From: CAZBWW01 sp964496005
Lineage (GTDB): Bacteria > Patescibacteriota > WWE3 > UBA101185 > UBA10185
Assembly (NCBI GenBank): GCA_964496005.1
Contig: CAZBWW010000010.1
Coordinates: 1-32,204 of the forward strand
Direction: 5' to 3'
DNA: 32,204 bases
Position numbers and translations under genes: made by a program. The notes under the pieces were generated by a model. It saw nothing but the letters and a program-made list of their open reading frames with translations. It did not search any database and had not been told where the DNA came from. Each line of letters opens with the position of its first letter. Positions within the stretch are counted from its first letter, which is position 1. Of the stretch, positions 22,343-31,012 are shown piece after piece.

Positions 22343-22379
22343 TTAGTTTGAAGTTTATAATTTTTAATTTTTAATGCAT
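22343..22379 (+). repeat. AT-rich spacer before groEL
   Basis: A short spacer of the gaagtttataatttttaa type leading directly to groEL. It resembles in style the AT-rich leaders before csoR and copA (15690-15731, 17272-17313). There is no Shine-Dalgarno. Confidence 0.35.
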
Positions 22380-24056
22380 ATGGCAAAAAAAATCGTATAC
22401 GGAGTAGAGGCCCGAAACAAGCTTCTTGCCGGTGTTAATCAGCTTGCAGATGCAGTTGCAACAACTCTTGGTCCAAAAGGCCGAAATGTAGCACTGGATA
22501 AAAAATGGGGTGCACCAAACGTAATTCATGATGGTGTATCAGTTGCTAAAGAAATTGAACTACCAGATAACTTTGAAAACATGGGTGCACAACTTGTAAA
22601 AGAGGCTGCGTCAAAGACTGCAGATATTGCAGGTGATGGAACTACAACCGCAACCGTGCTTGCCAGGTCCATCGTAGCCGAGGGACTGAAGATGATTTCG
22701 GCAGGGGCAAATCCAATGGTTATGCGTCGTGGACTTGCAAAAGCAGGTGATAAAATTGTAAGCGAACTGAAAGGTCTTTCAAAGAAAATCACTCTTGCCG
22801 ATGCAGCTAGTGTTGCCACCATTTCCGCGGCAGATCCAGATTTGGGTAATCTTATTGCCGATGCACTCAAACGAGTAGGCGGTAAGGACGGCGTGATTAC
22901 AGTTGAAGAAGGAAAAAGCCTTGAAACATTTGTCGACCATAAAGAAGGAATGCAGTTTGACAAAGGGTTTGCATCAGCATATTTTGCAACAGATACCGAC
23001 AAAATGACTGCCGAAGTATCTGACCCTTATATTCTTATCACCGATAAGAAAATTTCTGCAATCGCAGACCTCCTTCCTTTTCTTGAGAAATTTGTAAAAA
23101 TTTCCAAAAACCTTGTCATCATTGCAGACGACGTAGATGGCGAAGCACTTGCAACACTCGTTGTGAATAAACTTCGAGGAACATTCAATGTGCTCGTTGT
23201 TAAGGCACCTGGATTTGGTGACCGACGCAAGGAAATGCTTCAGGATATAGCAATCCTCACTGGAGGAACGGTAGTTTCTGAAGAACTAGGTAAAAAACTA
23301 GATTCAGTCGAAGTCGAAGACTGTGGCCGCGCAGACAAAGTAAAGTCTGATAAAGAAAACACAAGTATCATTGGCGGAAAAGGTGAGAAAAAAGCCATCG
23401 ATGCACGTGTCGCTCAAATCAAACGACAGATTGGCGAAACTACATCTGAGTTTGATCGCGAAAAGCTTCAGGAACGACTTGCAAAGCTATCAGGCGGAGT
23501 TGCAGTCATCAATGTTGGTGCCGCAACCGAAATTGAGATGAAGGACAAGAAAGAGCGTGTTATCGATGCTGTTGCCGCAACAAAAGCGGCTCTTGAAGAG
23601 GGAATTGTGCCAGGTGGCGCAGTTGCACTTCTCAACATCGCTCAGCATATGAACACAAAAGCTCTTGAAAAAGACGGTGCAAGCAAGGACGAAGTCATTG
23701 GTTATGAAATCGTCAAGGCTGCCGTTGAAGAGCCCTTTAAAATGCTTATGCGAAACGCAGGTCTCAATCCTGGTGAACTTATCGCTAAAGCACGAACAGT
23801 TAGTGCAAAGGGATTTGGTTTTGATGTTCTTACTACCGAGTCAGTTGAAACTGCCGAACCTATCGACATGATCAAGGCTGGCATTATCGACCCGCTTAAG
23901 GTGGTTCGATCAGCAGTACAAAATGCAATATCAGTTGCAACAATGATACTCACAACCGAAGCACTTATTAGTGACATTCCAGAAAAGAAAGATGCGGCCC
24001 CAGCTATGCCAGGAGGCATGGGTGGAATGGGTGGCATGGGTGATATGGGATATTAA
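22380..24056 (+). CDS. groEL: Chaperonin GroEL
   Basis: 558 residues from ATG 22380; an ATG two codons earlier gives MHMAKK and is less typical. It forms the ATP-driven double ring that folds proteins in the cytoplasm with GroES. Visible: TLGPKGRNVALD (29-40), DGVSVAKEIEL (51-61), GDGTTTATVLA (85-95) with the catalytic Asp86 matching E. coli Asp87, Asp51 matching Asp52, the GGVAVINVGAATEIEMK block of the second half, EEGIVPGGAVAL, and a C-terminal Gly-Met tail (GGMGGMGGMGDMGY). Full length, no disruption. It is the second gene of the operon and is followed by an intrinsic terminator at 24093-24117. Confidence 0.98.
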   Translation: MAKKIVYGVEARNKLLAGVNQLADAVATTLGPKGRNVALDKKWGAPNVIHDGVSVAKEIELPDNFENMGAQLVKEAASKTADIAGDGTTTATVLARSIVAEGLKMISAGANPMVMRRGLAKAGDKIVSELKGLSKKITLADAASVATISAADPDLGNLIADALKRVGGKDGVITVEEGKSLETFVDHKEGMQFDKGFASAYFATDTDKMTAEVSDPYILITDKKISAIADLLPFLEKFVKISKNLVIIADDVDGEALATLVVNKLRGTFNVLVVKAPGFGDRRKEMLQDIAILTGGTVVSEELGKKLDSVEVEDCGRADKVKSDKENTSIIGGKGEKKAIDARVAQIKRQIGETTSEFDREKLQERLAKLSGGVAVINVGAATEIEMKDKKERVIDAVAATKAALEEGIVPGGAVALLNIAQHMNTKALEKDGASKDEVIGYEIVKAAVEEPFKMLMRNAGLNPGELIAKARTVSAKGFGFDVLTTESVETAEPIDMIKAGIIDPLKVVRSAVQNAISVATMILTTEALISDIPEKKDAAPAMPGGMGGMGGMGDMGY

Positions 24057-24092
24057 AGAAACTAGCTATTAGTAGTTTGCTAAAGCTAACAA

Positions 24093-24117
24093 AACTCCGT
24101 CGAAAGACGGAGTTTTT
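24093..24117 (+). terminator. Intrinsic terminator of groES-groEL
   Basis: Stem AACTCCGTC (24093-24101) / GACGGAGTT (24106-24114), GAAA tetraloop, and a T-run to 24117 followed by gtttgg. The only textbook intrinsic terminator I saw in the window, 36 nt after the groEL stop. Confidence 0.92.
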
Positions 24118-24123
24118 GTTTGG

Positions 24124-24129
24124 TATACT
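24124..24129 (+). promoter_or_regulatory. -10-like hexamer for the EamA gene
   Basis: TATACT, 10 nt before ATG 24140 and only 7 nt after the groEL terminator. The leader would be about 3 nt. Confidence 0.45.
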
Positions 24130-24139
24130 AAACTCATAC

Positions 24140-24562
24140 ATGAACTGGATTTTTCCCGCAGTTTTATCTGCACTATTTGCCGCTTTAACTGCTATCTTGG
24201 CAAAGATTGGTATAAAGGGAGTTAATTCTAATCTTGCTACTGCAATCCGAACGGTGGTAATCCTTATGTTTGCGTGGGGAATAGTATTTGCGCAAGGAAA
24301 TCACAAGGATATTGCTAATCTATCCAAAACTACTCTTATTTTTCTCGTATTGTCGGGTCTGGCAACTGGACTCTCATGGTTATTTTATTTTCGAGCACTC
24401 CAGCTTGGCGATGCCTCAAAAGTAGCTCCGGTTGATAAATTTAGCCTCGTACTCACCATTATTTTTGCCGCACTTATACTGCGGGAAAAGATCACTCTAC
24501 CCATTGCTATAGGAACCGCCCTCATCACAGTAGGCACCTACATGATTGCATTTATGAAGTAA
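24140..24562 (+). CDS. Single-domain EamA-family membrane protein
   Basis: 140 residues from ATG 24140; the upstream in-frame extension runs through the groEL terminator and is rejected. Five hydrophobic segments form one EamA unit: FPAVLSALFAALTAILAKIG (5-24), NSNLATAIRTVVILMFAW, then TLIFLVLSGLATGLSWLFYF (about 75-94), ALQLGDASKVAPVDKFSLVL (about 96-115) and the last helix. Most EamA transporters have ten helices in two repeats. This half-size form must pair to make a transporter, like SMR proteins. The substrate (metabolite or drug) is not predictable. It is convergent with the small gene at 24572. Confidence 0.9.
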   Translation: MNWIFPAVLSALFAALTAILAKIGIKGVNSNLATAIRTVVILMFAWGIVFAQGNHKDIANLSKTTLIFLVLSGLATGLSWLFYFRALQLGDASKVAPVDKFSLVLTIIFAALILREKITLPIAIGTALITVGTYMIAFMK

Positions 24563-24571
24563 CGTTTGTTT

Positions 24572-24676
24572 TTACTGCTGGTTAGCAATCCACAAAAAGG
24601 GGAGAAGAATAAGATCCAACAAACAATCGACAAACTCTGTCGCTATTCCAGCCGTATATTCAGCTGTCTTTTCCAT
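24572..24676 (-). CDS. Candidate small membrane-associated protein, 34 residues
   Basis: ATG 24676 to TAA 24572. The first 15 residues are polar (MEKTAEYTAGIATEF). Residues 16-31 are hydrophobic with two Asp (17, 21), a Cys18, Pro26 and Trp29, ending NQQ, so it could insert in or lie on the membrane. Support for a real gene: a good promoter on the same strand (TTGACA-17-TACACT at 24737-24709), tight fit against the EamA stop (9 nt away), and no other content in the spacer. Against: very short, no Shine-Dalgarno, no recognised family. No function is assigned. Confidence 0.4.
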   Translation of the reverse strand: MEKTAEYTAGIATEFVDCLLDLILLPFLWIANQQ

Positions 24677-24708
24677 AGTGTTGGCTTATAGTATAATTAG
24701 CTAGCTAT

Positions 24709-24737
24709 AGTGTAGAACTAATGTGAATTTTTGTCAA
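24709..24737 (-). promoter_or_regulatory. Promoter facing the small gene
   Basis: Minus-strand -35 TTGACA (24737-24732), 17-nt spacer, -10 TACACT (24714-24709). It lies 32 nt before ATG 24676. TATACT (24695-24690) is a second possible -10 nearer the gene. Confidence 0.5.
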
Positions 24738-24864
24738 GATTTACAGCAATATACTTATTCCTTCGCGCTCTATCCCTTCGCAAGATCTGCGTATGTCGCT
24801 ATTTGAAGCGCTTACTACTCGACTTGCTCATGGACAGAGCGCTCCGAAAACACAATCTCTTACT
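24738..24864. other. GC-richer structured spacer after the glycosyltransferase operon
   Basis: No gene seen. It contains GCGCTCT (24765-24771) with its inverted copy AGAGCGC (24836-24842), the small palindromes AGATCT, AAGCGCTT and GAGCGCTC, and two CTTCGC words. It lies directly downstream of the five-gene operon and may form its 3' end structure. No clear T-run terminator is visible. Confidence 0.35.
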
Positions 24865-26295
24865 TTAATCTTTTACCCTCAATTCATACTCACCTTTTTT
24901 TGACAGTATCCGGTAGGGCGAAACATCTATTTCCTCGTTTGCCATAACCATCAAACAACTGTTTTGTGGTCGGCTATTCATTCGACGTATTAGTTCATCA
25001 GTAGTGTACGCGTATTGTGTTGGAATATCGGCATAGTACGCAATTGAGGGATGGTTACCCCACCAGGTCGTTGTGTTAATTACCAGATCCATTGATTTGA
25101 GTGTGGCATATGATTCACGTGTGGTTTTGTCTACAAGCACATCAAGCGAAGTACACCCAACCGTTTTTGCGTCCTGAGCAACTCTCTGGTAATCTTCCCA
25201 TTTTGAATAATCAGTTGTAAGAAATGCAGTAATAGGGGTGTTGTATTTAAAAAACAAAATAAGTATTAATCCCGCAAACACTATTTTCAGTGAGTCGGTT
25301 TTTATATATCGAACCCAATAGACAGTTAATAAAGCAAACTGGGGAAGAACAGGGTAAATGTACCAAGCAATTTTTGTTTTCGTAAGATTGAGAAAAATAA
25401 ACCAAGGTATAAAGATAACCGCATATGCCGTTGCTTTGTTTTTCTTTATGAAAAAATCATATCCAATCACGCCAATCGAAATGAGTGCGGGTATCAAAAA
25501 CCATTTAAACTGTTCGACAATAATATCAATATAAAATGTCCGTTGTCCAAAATGTTGTTCAATAGAGGCGGTTACCCGCTTTAAATGACTGTCCAAAAAA
25601 TGATACTGAATAAACTCTCCTCTATATTCTCCAAACATCCATATAAACCAGATGAGGGATACTCCAATGTGGAGAATAATATTCTGCAGATCATAACGGA
25701 ATGAGTAGATGTCTTTCTTTTTCGAATGTGTTAGGTATGTATAGGTTTCGTAGAAAATAATCATTACTGCGGGAAAAAAACCCAATAACGATTTGCTGAG
25801 CGTGCCGATAAGTAGGAACAGTGCTCCGGTGACCCGCTTCTTGTAAAACAAAACATAGCCGAACCATCCAATGAGTAGAAATACATCTACGTTAAGCACC
25901 TGCGTTCGTTGGATAAATGGAGGCAAAAACGATGTAATCACCGTGCTAACAATTGCAACGACAGCAGAGCCGCTTACCCGGTATGCAAATACATAAAATA
26001 AAATCAGTACAATGGCCGAAAGCACAACCGAAACCATACGCATGGTAATTTCAGGTGCTATCGGAATAAGCCCTGCGAGTCCGTATACAAGTGGTGGTAG
26101 GGGTGGTTTATCAAGCCATACTTTCCCTTGCCATAGCGGAACCAAATATGACTTTTCAGATATCATCTCTCTTCCAACCTGTGCATATATTCCCTCATCC
26201 CAATCAAAAAAAGGTGTGACATGAGATATTACTTTATAAAAATGGAGTGATGTAAAAACAAATATAAAAATAAATAAAATCAGATGTTTTTTCAT
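24865..26295 (-). CDS. ArnT/GT39-type membrane glycosyltransferase
   Basis: 476 residues, about 11 membrane helices and a C-terminal outside region. The first loop has FFDWDEGIYAQVGREM (about 29-44) and VWLDKPPLPPLVYG (about 59-72), the paired acidic and Lys-Pro-Pro motifs of ArnT and related enzymes that transfer a sugar from undecaprenyl phosphate to an outer acceptor. The Asp-Glu pair should be catalytic. The acceptor is unknown; lipid A is not expected in this kind of organism, so lipids, proteins or glycans are more likely. It is the last gene of the operon starting at 31012 and overlaps the upstream gene by 4 nt (ATGA). Confidence 0.88.
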   Translation of the reverse strand: MKKHLILFIFIFVFTSLHFYKVISHVTPFFDWDEGIYAQVGREMISEKSYLVPLWQGKVWLDKPPLPPLVYGLAGLIPIAPEITMRMVSVVLSAIVLILFYVFAYRVSGSAVVAIVSTVITSFLPPFIQRTQVLNVDVFLLIGWFGYVLFYKKRVTGALFLLIGTLSKSLLGFFPAVMIIFYETYTYLTHSKKKDIYSFRYDLQNIILHIGVSLIWFIWMFGEYRGEFIQYHFLDSHLKRVTASIEQHFGQRTFYIDIIVEQFKWFLIPALISIGVIGYDFFIKKNKATAYAVIFIPWFIFLNLTKTKIAWYIYPVLPQFALLTVYWVRYIKTDSLKIVFAGLILILFFKYNTPITAFLTTDYSKWEDYQRVAQDAKTVGCTSLDVLVDKTTRESYATLKSMDLVINTTTWWGNHPSIAYYADIPTQYAYTTDELIRRMNSRPQNSCLMVMANEEIDVSPYRILSKKGEYELRVKD

Positions 26296-27548
26296 GGTAA
26301 TTTTTTTCCAAATACACTCACAATGCTAATAATTGAGGGAATAAAAAGCAAGAATAAGTATCGGGGGAAAACTGGAGTAAAAAATAAAAAAACATGATAT
26401 ATGATCAGGAAAATCAGTAAATGTGGATATATTTTGTGTGACCTATACGAAGACACTATGCTCAATATAATAATGAGTGGCCAGGATATATTCCATTCTG
26501 AATACTGTGAAACAGTACGTGCTTCATCCCAAAACTTCCAACTGCCTGTTGCAATGAGCCGAAGATAATTTCCAAAAAACTCTACAAGTGGTATCGTTGA
26601 GGTTTGGTAAAACGTAATAATATATTTTTGTAGTCCCAAAAATGCACGTATAGAGTTTCCCTGTGTGAAAAATGCATAATAGGTAAGACTAAATACAACA
26701 CCCGCACCTATTAAGAGAAGTAATGCCGATTTAACTCCATAGAGTTTATTTTTTGAAAATGTAATACTGTGAGTTAAAACTACGTAAACACTAAAAATAA
26801 TAATAAACGGTGCGGCTGTTTTTGTAGACAGCGCAAGTCCAAGTGTAAGGCATGAAAATATAAATAAGAGGTGCTTTTGTTTTTTAAGCCACAGCGTATG
26901 TACAGCTAAAAATGCCAGCACAAATAATGCCTGATAGAGTTCTAACTGAGGACCATGCACAAGTTGATCTTCAAAAAGAGAAAACATGCTTACCACAAAA
27001 GCAGAAAAAAGCGCACGTACCCCAGAACCCGTTAGTATATATGCATACCAACTTACCATACCAAGTAAAAGCAGTCCTGCAATGTACTGTCCAACTTCTG
27101 CATTGCCAAATATGAGTATCGACCATCCAATAAGATACTTAGCAAATGGTGGATGTTCGGGATTAAGCAGGTGAGGAGAAGTACCCGTTGCATATTTATA
27201 TCCAACATAGGTGTAGAGTGTGCTGTCTGAAATCCCTTTATCCTTTTTCTCCTGGATAATTGCCTTTTTCTGTGTATCAATTTCCGACCCGTTGACAGTC
27301 GCATCCTCATAATTTTTCCATCCGGTAAAACCGTTTTTGAGTGCCCATTCATCAAGTAATACGTCCTCTGCAATATTCTGTGACTGTGCCCACTGGGACT
27401 CTTGAAAAGTTTTTTCGTATTGGGCAGGATCATATGGCAGAGATAGCTGGTTACTGTTTTGATATCCAATAAATCCTACTCGTCCAACTATTGCAACAAC
27501 GATCACTACATATAGAGCGAAAACTACTCCAACTGTTGATTTAGTCAT
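26292..27548 (-). CDS. PMT-like GT-C membrane glycosyltransferase
   Basis: 418 residues. After one helix (7-27) comes an unusually long first outside loop (about 30-125) with many Gln, Glu and Lys, then LLNPEHPPFAKYLIG (about 127-141), the His-Pro-Pro-x-x-Lys motif of protein-O-mannosyltransferase-like GT-C enzymes, and about nine further helices. The motif and topology support transfer from a polyprenyl-phosphate sugar. The expected acidic DE motif before the first loop is not obvious; LDEWA inside the loop might serve. Overlaps of 4 nt with both neighbours show strict translational coupling in the operon. Confidence 0.82.
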   Translation of the reverse strand: MTKSTVGVVFALYVVIVVAIVGRVGFIGYQNSNQLSLPYDPAQYEKTFQESQWAQSQNIAEDVLLDEWALKNGFTGWKNYEDATVNGSEIDTQKKAIIQEKKDKGISDSTLYTYVGYKYATGTSPHLLNPEHPPFAKYLIGWSILIFGNAEVGQYIAGLLLLGMVSWYAYILTGSGVRALFSAFVVSMFSLFEDQLVHGPQLELYQALFVLAFLAVHTLWLKKQKHLLFIFSCLTLGLALSTKTAAPFIIIFSVYVVLTHSITFSKNKLYGVKSALLLLIGAGVVFSLTYYAFFTQGNSIRAFLGLQKYIITFYQTSTIPLVEFFGNYLRLIATGSWKFWDEARTVSQYSEWNISWPLIIILSIVSSYRSHKIYPHLLIFLIIYHVFLFFTPVFPRYLFLLFIPSIISIVSVFGKKLP

Positions 27549-28849
27549 GGAAGGTCTTTTGTGTAATACATAAGCTCGTTGGGCGCTTCAAAAGCCTCTT
27601 TAAACACAACGGATTGATGTACAAAGTATGTGCGCAAATCATATACCGCCGAGAGCATAACAACAAAAAATACTAAAACCAACAGCACCTTATACGGTAC
27701 CCTCAATCTTTTTTCCAGATTGTGTATACACACATAGATCGCGGTTACGCTAAAAAATATAATTGCTGGCAATGTAGTAATGGTGCGTAACATATTGGGG
27801 TTTTCCCATGGATAGGTAAGAAGTGTTGGCACGACAGACACTAAAAAAAACATACCATATAGTTGATTCATTTTGTCGCGTATGTGCCAAAGGGCTATGG
27901 CAAAACCTGCCACAAAAAGCACAGACATAATAGGGTTGAGGGCAGGTTTAAGTGGATAGTTGTGCCGACCATTTACATCGCCTTTTACGGTAAACATAAG
28001 TGTTGTTCCCGTTAGATTGCGAGAAAAAAAATCAAGCTTTTCGTTTATAGTCATTTCCGTATTTGCAGGATAAAAAAGTTGATACATGCGCACATCCTGA
28101 TTTTGAGAAAGATACAAACTGAGTGGAGTGATAATAATGATAAATGGCACAAGAAGTGTTAAGAATGTCGAAATGGTTTTATGCGAGAAAAATGAAAAAT
28201 CCAATCTATTTTGTTTTCGTTCAAGAATAAACAAAAACAATACTCCTAATATAAGAAATATAAACAATCTTCCGGGTTGATACGAATTGTAGGCAAGTCC
28301 GGCAAATATGCCAGTTGGTATGAGCCATTTTTTTTGCCGATGCTCTGTATATCGGAGAAAAAAAAGTAGTGAACTCATTTCGAGAAATAGAAGAAAGGTT
28401 CCCTCAAAACTAAATCTCGCAAAGTTAAAATACCAACGTGTAGTGATAAATAAAAAAGTGCCAATCACCGTAAGGATGTGGTGCATTTTTTGTGAATGCA
28501 TGTCATGTATTTTTCGTAAAGAAAAGTAAAGAACAAAAAAGAAAACTATTGGGGTAAGTACTCCAAAAATTGCTGCTGGCAATCGCAGGGCAAATGCCGT
28601 AACGCCAAATATTTTCATCGAAAAAAGAAGAATATAAAAATAAAGCGTTGCATGACCAGTTGCGTAGGGACTGTATGGGGTGTATGGTTTTCCGTCAAGC
28701 AGTAGTGCAAACTTTGCAAACTCGATCTCATCAAAAGTAAGTGTTGCAGGAATGGAATTAAAACGATAAAAAACAACAAAGCAACTCAGTAAAAATAGAA
28801 TTAATACCGAAACCCACAAACTAAGTCGAGTATGTGCCGGTGATTTCAT
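27545..28849 (-). CDS. GT-C (GT39-like) membrane glycosyltransferase
   Basis: 434 residues, about ten helices. First helix 12-27, then ATLTFDEIEFAKFALLLDG (about 35-53) with the Asp-Glu pair of GT-C first loops, and ATGHATLYFYILLFSMKIFG (about 63-82). The pattern TFDE...G is common among GT39-like enzymes acting on lipid-linked sugars. The start overlaps the end of the GT2 gene by 29 nt (28821-28849), the longest overlap in this operon. Acceptor and sugar are unknown. Confidence 0.83.
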   Translation of the reverse strand: MKSPAHTRLSLWVSVLILFLLSCFVVFYRFNSIPATLTFDEIEFAKFALLLDGKPYTPYSPYATGHATLYFYILLFSMKIFGVTAFALRLPAAIFGVLTPIVFFFVLYFSLRKIHDMHSQKMHHILTVIGTFLFITTRWYFNFARFSFEGTFLLFLEMSSLLFFLRYTEHRQKKWLIPTGIFAGLAYNSYQPGRLFIFLILGVLFLFILERKQNRLDFSFFSHKTISTFLTLLVPFIIIITPLSLYLSQNQDVRMYQLFYPANTEMTINEKLDFFSRNLTGTTLMFTVKGDVNGRHNYPLKPALNPIMSVLFVAGFAIALWHIRDKMNQLYGMFFLVSVVPTLLTYPWENPNMLRTITTLPAIIFFSVTAIYVCIHNLEKRLRVPYKVLLVLVFFVVMLSAVYDLRTYFVHQSVVFKEAFEAPNELMYYTKDLP

Positions 28850-29573
28850 AGTATTTGATACGAAGTATGTCTTTCATTGTTTCAATTGAATCCCTAAAAA
28901 AATTTACATTTTTTGTTTCAACATGGGTCCATATTACTGGAATTTCTTTAATCGAAAATCCCATCTTGCTTGCGAGGTATAAAAATTCTAAATCAAATCC
29001 TGCAGATACAGACGATCCGCTAACCCTTGCGCCGTTTTTAAATACTCGCAAGGAATCGATCGTTTTCATAGCGGTAGAAGTTTTAAACGCCTTAAAACCA
29101 CATTGGGTATCTCGTATATTATTAAGACCTATTAAAAAGTTACGAACATAAATAAATCCAACCGCCATAAGTTTGCGGATAAATGGTGCACCTTTTCGCT
29201 GTGTGCTACGTGACCCAATTATGATCTCTGTGCCCTTTTCAATTTCTGGTAGAAACTTTACTATCTCTTCTATGGGGGTAGCAAGATCAATATCGGTAAA
29301 TATTACATACTCACCCTGTGCCACACGAATCCCGGAGATAAGTGTGTGAGCCTTGCCTCGGTGCTCATTTTCCAGAAGCTTAAACTTTGCAAAGTGTGGT
29401 AGATAATCTTTTTTAATCCGGCTTTTTGTAGCATCAGTTGAGCCGTCATCCGAAATAATTACCTCCACAATTGCATCATTATTATTTACGTAGTTTCCGA
29501 TTTTATCCAATACTCCTTTTTGGATATTAAGTTCCTCGTTATAGCAGGGGACGATAAGTGAGATCGTTTTCAT
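28821..29573 (-). CDS. GT2 glycosyltransferase, ALG5/DPG-synthase type
   Basis: 250 residues. SLIVPCYNEELNIQKG (5-20), ISDDGSTDATKS (about 40-51), the donor metal motif FTDIDLATPIEEI (about 91-103), IIGSRS, and IRDTQCGFKAFK (about 152-163), then VSGSSVSAGFDLEFLYLA. The RDTQCGFK form is characteristic of ALG5-like enzymes, which make polyprenyl-phosphate glucose or a similar donor from a nucleotide sugar at the cytoplasmic face. It is placed second in an operon with four GT-C enzymes that need such donors, which is the best clue to its role. It overlaps the upstream gene by 4 nt. Confidence 0.92.
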   Translation of the reverse strand: MKTISLIVPCYNEELNIQKGVLDKIGNYVNNNDAIVEVIISDDGSTDATKSRIKKDYLPHFAKFKLLENEHRGKAHTLISGIRVAQGEYVIFTDIDLATPIEEIVKFLPEIEKGTEIIIGSRSTQRKGAPFIRKLMAVGFIYVRNFLIGLNNIRDTQCGFKAFKTSTAMKTIDSLRVFKNGARVSGSSVSAGFDLEFLYLASKMGFSIKEIPVIWTHVETKNVNFFRDSIETMKDILRIKYYEITGTYST

Positions 29574-31012
29574 AGTGAGGTTGCATGTTTGAGGCGGTAG
29601 ATGACAATACCTCCTTCATAGAATATTCTATCAATTTTTGCTCTTCCAAACATCTCAATATTCCAAGATTGAGAGTTAAGTATTTTACAGGGTTGTCGGT
29701 CACAGAGAACATACATAGTATCGGTTACTTCACTACTGTTGCCATCCACCACCGACCCACCGTAGTACTCAATAAAATACTGATATGAATCACGCGACGT
29801 AAACTCGACAGGATAGGTTGCTAAATTAATCCGCTTTCCATTGGTTTGCTTAGCAATAAACTCTCCAACCACAATTGGGGATGCATCCTGGCGTGACGGC
29901 TTGCCCCATAAAAAATCATAGGTATGAAACTGTGAGGCAAAAAAGAGCGTAATACCTAAAAGAGTGAGTATAACCGATCGCTTACCAAAGAGTGAATGCA
30001 ATAGATAGACAATAACAAAATATAAACTTGCATACACAATGTGATAGTAGTGCGGTATTGCTGCTGCGTTAACTCTGCTTAGTCCTAGAATAAGGGTAAC
30101 TACTGCGAGAAGATGGATTTGTACAAATGGGTGAGGTTTTTTCCAGAGAATAATTGCAGTTGTTCCTATAATGCCCAGACATGCCAATCCCGATACTATT
30201 GGCGAAAGTGAATACCCCGATGCAAATTTCATAAGCGCACCAACCACATCAGTCAATCGATTGAAAAATGGACCACTTGAAACCAAATTTTGTTCGGTAA
30301 AAAGCGATGTTAGGTTTTTCGTATTTAAAAAATTATGACGCAGTTCAAAAAGAACAAACGGGAGAAGTGTGCTAAAAAAAGCCCCCATTGAGTACATTGG
30401 CACTGTGAACGCTTGCTGTCTTTTTGTAGTGAGTAAAAAATAGATCATAAAATATATACCAATCGGAAGCACTAACAAAGCGGCCAGGTGGTGCAGTTGA
30501 AAAGAAAGTCCGAAAGCAATGCCAAATAAAACCGAATAGAGCTTTCTTTTTCTGCCATATAGGGCAGCATAAAATAGAGAGAGAGTAATAAATGATGCGT
30601 ATGGAAGTAGATTTGGGTTCCATGAAAATCTCCCCACCGACACAAGGAGACCTGATGTGGCAAGTATTGAGGTGAAGAAAAATGCTACGTTGTGTGAAAC
30701 GGCTTTGCGCACAATCATATAGATAGCTACAAGTGCAACCACACTTAGTATTCCCACGCCAATAGCAAGGCCGACAGGGTGCATGCGGGTAAACCACATG
30801 AATGGAGCGACAAGATAATAATAAAAGGGTCCCAAGAAAACTTCGCCAATAGAGGAGGGGGGACCAATAAGCGGAAGTTTTTCAAAGGTTGCGATGCGCC
30901 GTGCAATAATTGCATCCCGACCTTGGTCAGCAAGAAACATGTAAAAATCATCAATACGATATAACCGCAGAAATGCACCGAGTAGTATAATAAACAATAT
31001 GTCCAAACGCAT
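29570..31012 (-). CDS. GT-C membrane glycosyltransferase, first gene of the operon
   Basis: 480 residues. N-terminal helix, then YMFLADQGRDAIIARRIATF (about 24-43); the Asp-x-Gly-Arg-Asp form is a variant of the GT-C acidic loop. GEVFLGPFYYYLVAPF (about 57-72) follows, then about ten helices and an outside C-terminal region (about 380-480) with Cys pairs in VLCDRQPCK. It probably transfers a sugar from a polyprenyl-phosphate donor; the acceptor is unknown. The start overlaps the divergent gene at 30999 by 14 nt. TACAAT lies 8 nt before the ATG on its strand; AAGGA in the same spacer could be a weak Shine-Dalgarno if the message starts further upstream. Confidence 0.83.
   Translation of the reverse strand: MRLDILFIILLGAFLRLYRIDDFYMFLADQGRDAIIARRIATFEKLPLIGPPSSIGEVFLGPFYYYLVAPFMWFTRMHPVGLAIGVGILSVVALVAIYMIVRKAVSHNVAFFFTSILATSGLLVSVGRFSWNPNLLPYASFITLSLFYAALYGRKRKLYSVLFGIAFGLSFQLHHLAALLVLPIGIYFMIYFLLTTKRQQAFTVPMYSMGAFFSTLLPFVLFELRHNFLNTKNLTSLFTEQNLVSSGPFFNRLTDVVGALMKFASGYSLSPIVSGLACLGIIGTTAIILWKKPHPFVQIHLLAVVTLILGLSRVNAAAIPHYYHIVYASLYFVIVYLLHSLFGKRSVILTLLGITLFFASQFHTYDFLWGKPSRQDASPIVVGEFIAKQTNGKRINLATYPVEFTSRDSYQYFIEYYGGSVVDGNSSEVTDTMYVLCDRQPCKILNSQSWNIEMFGRAKIDRIFYEGGIVIYRLKHATSL
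30986..30991 (+). promoter_or_regulatory. -10 hexamer inside the divergent gene, for CDS 30999
   Basis: Perfect TATAAT, then 7 nt (aaacaat), then ATG 30999. It lies within the first ten codons of the minus-strand gene, so the two transcription units interlock. Confidence 0.55.

Noticed and set aside
24745..24840. Minus-strand frame with a start near 24830 and basic residues, interrupted by a stop after 10 codons
   Set aside because: Interrupted, no recognisable motif. The palindromes and inverted repeats in this stretch explain its unusual composition.
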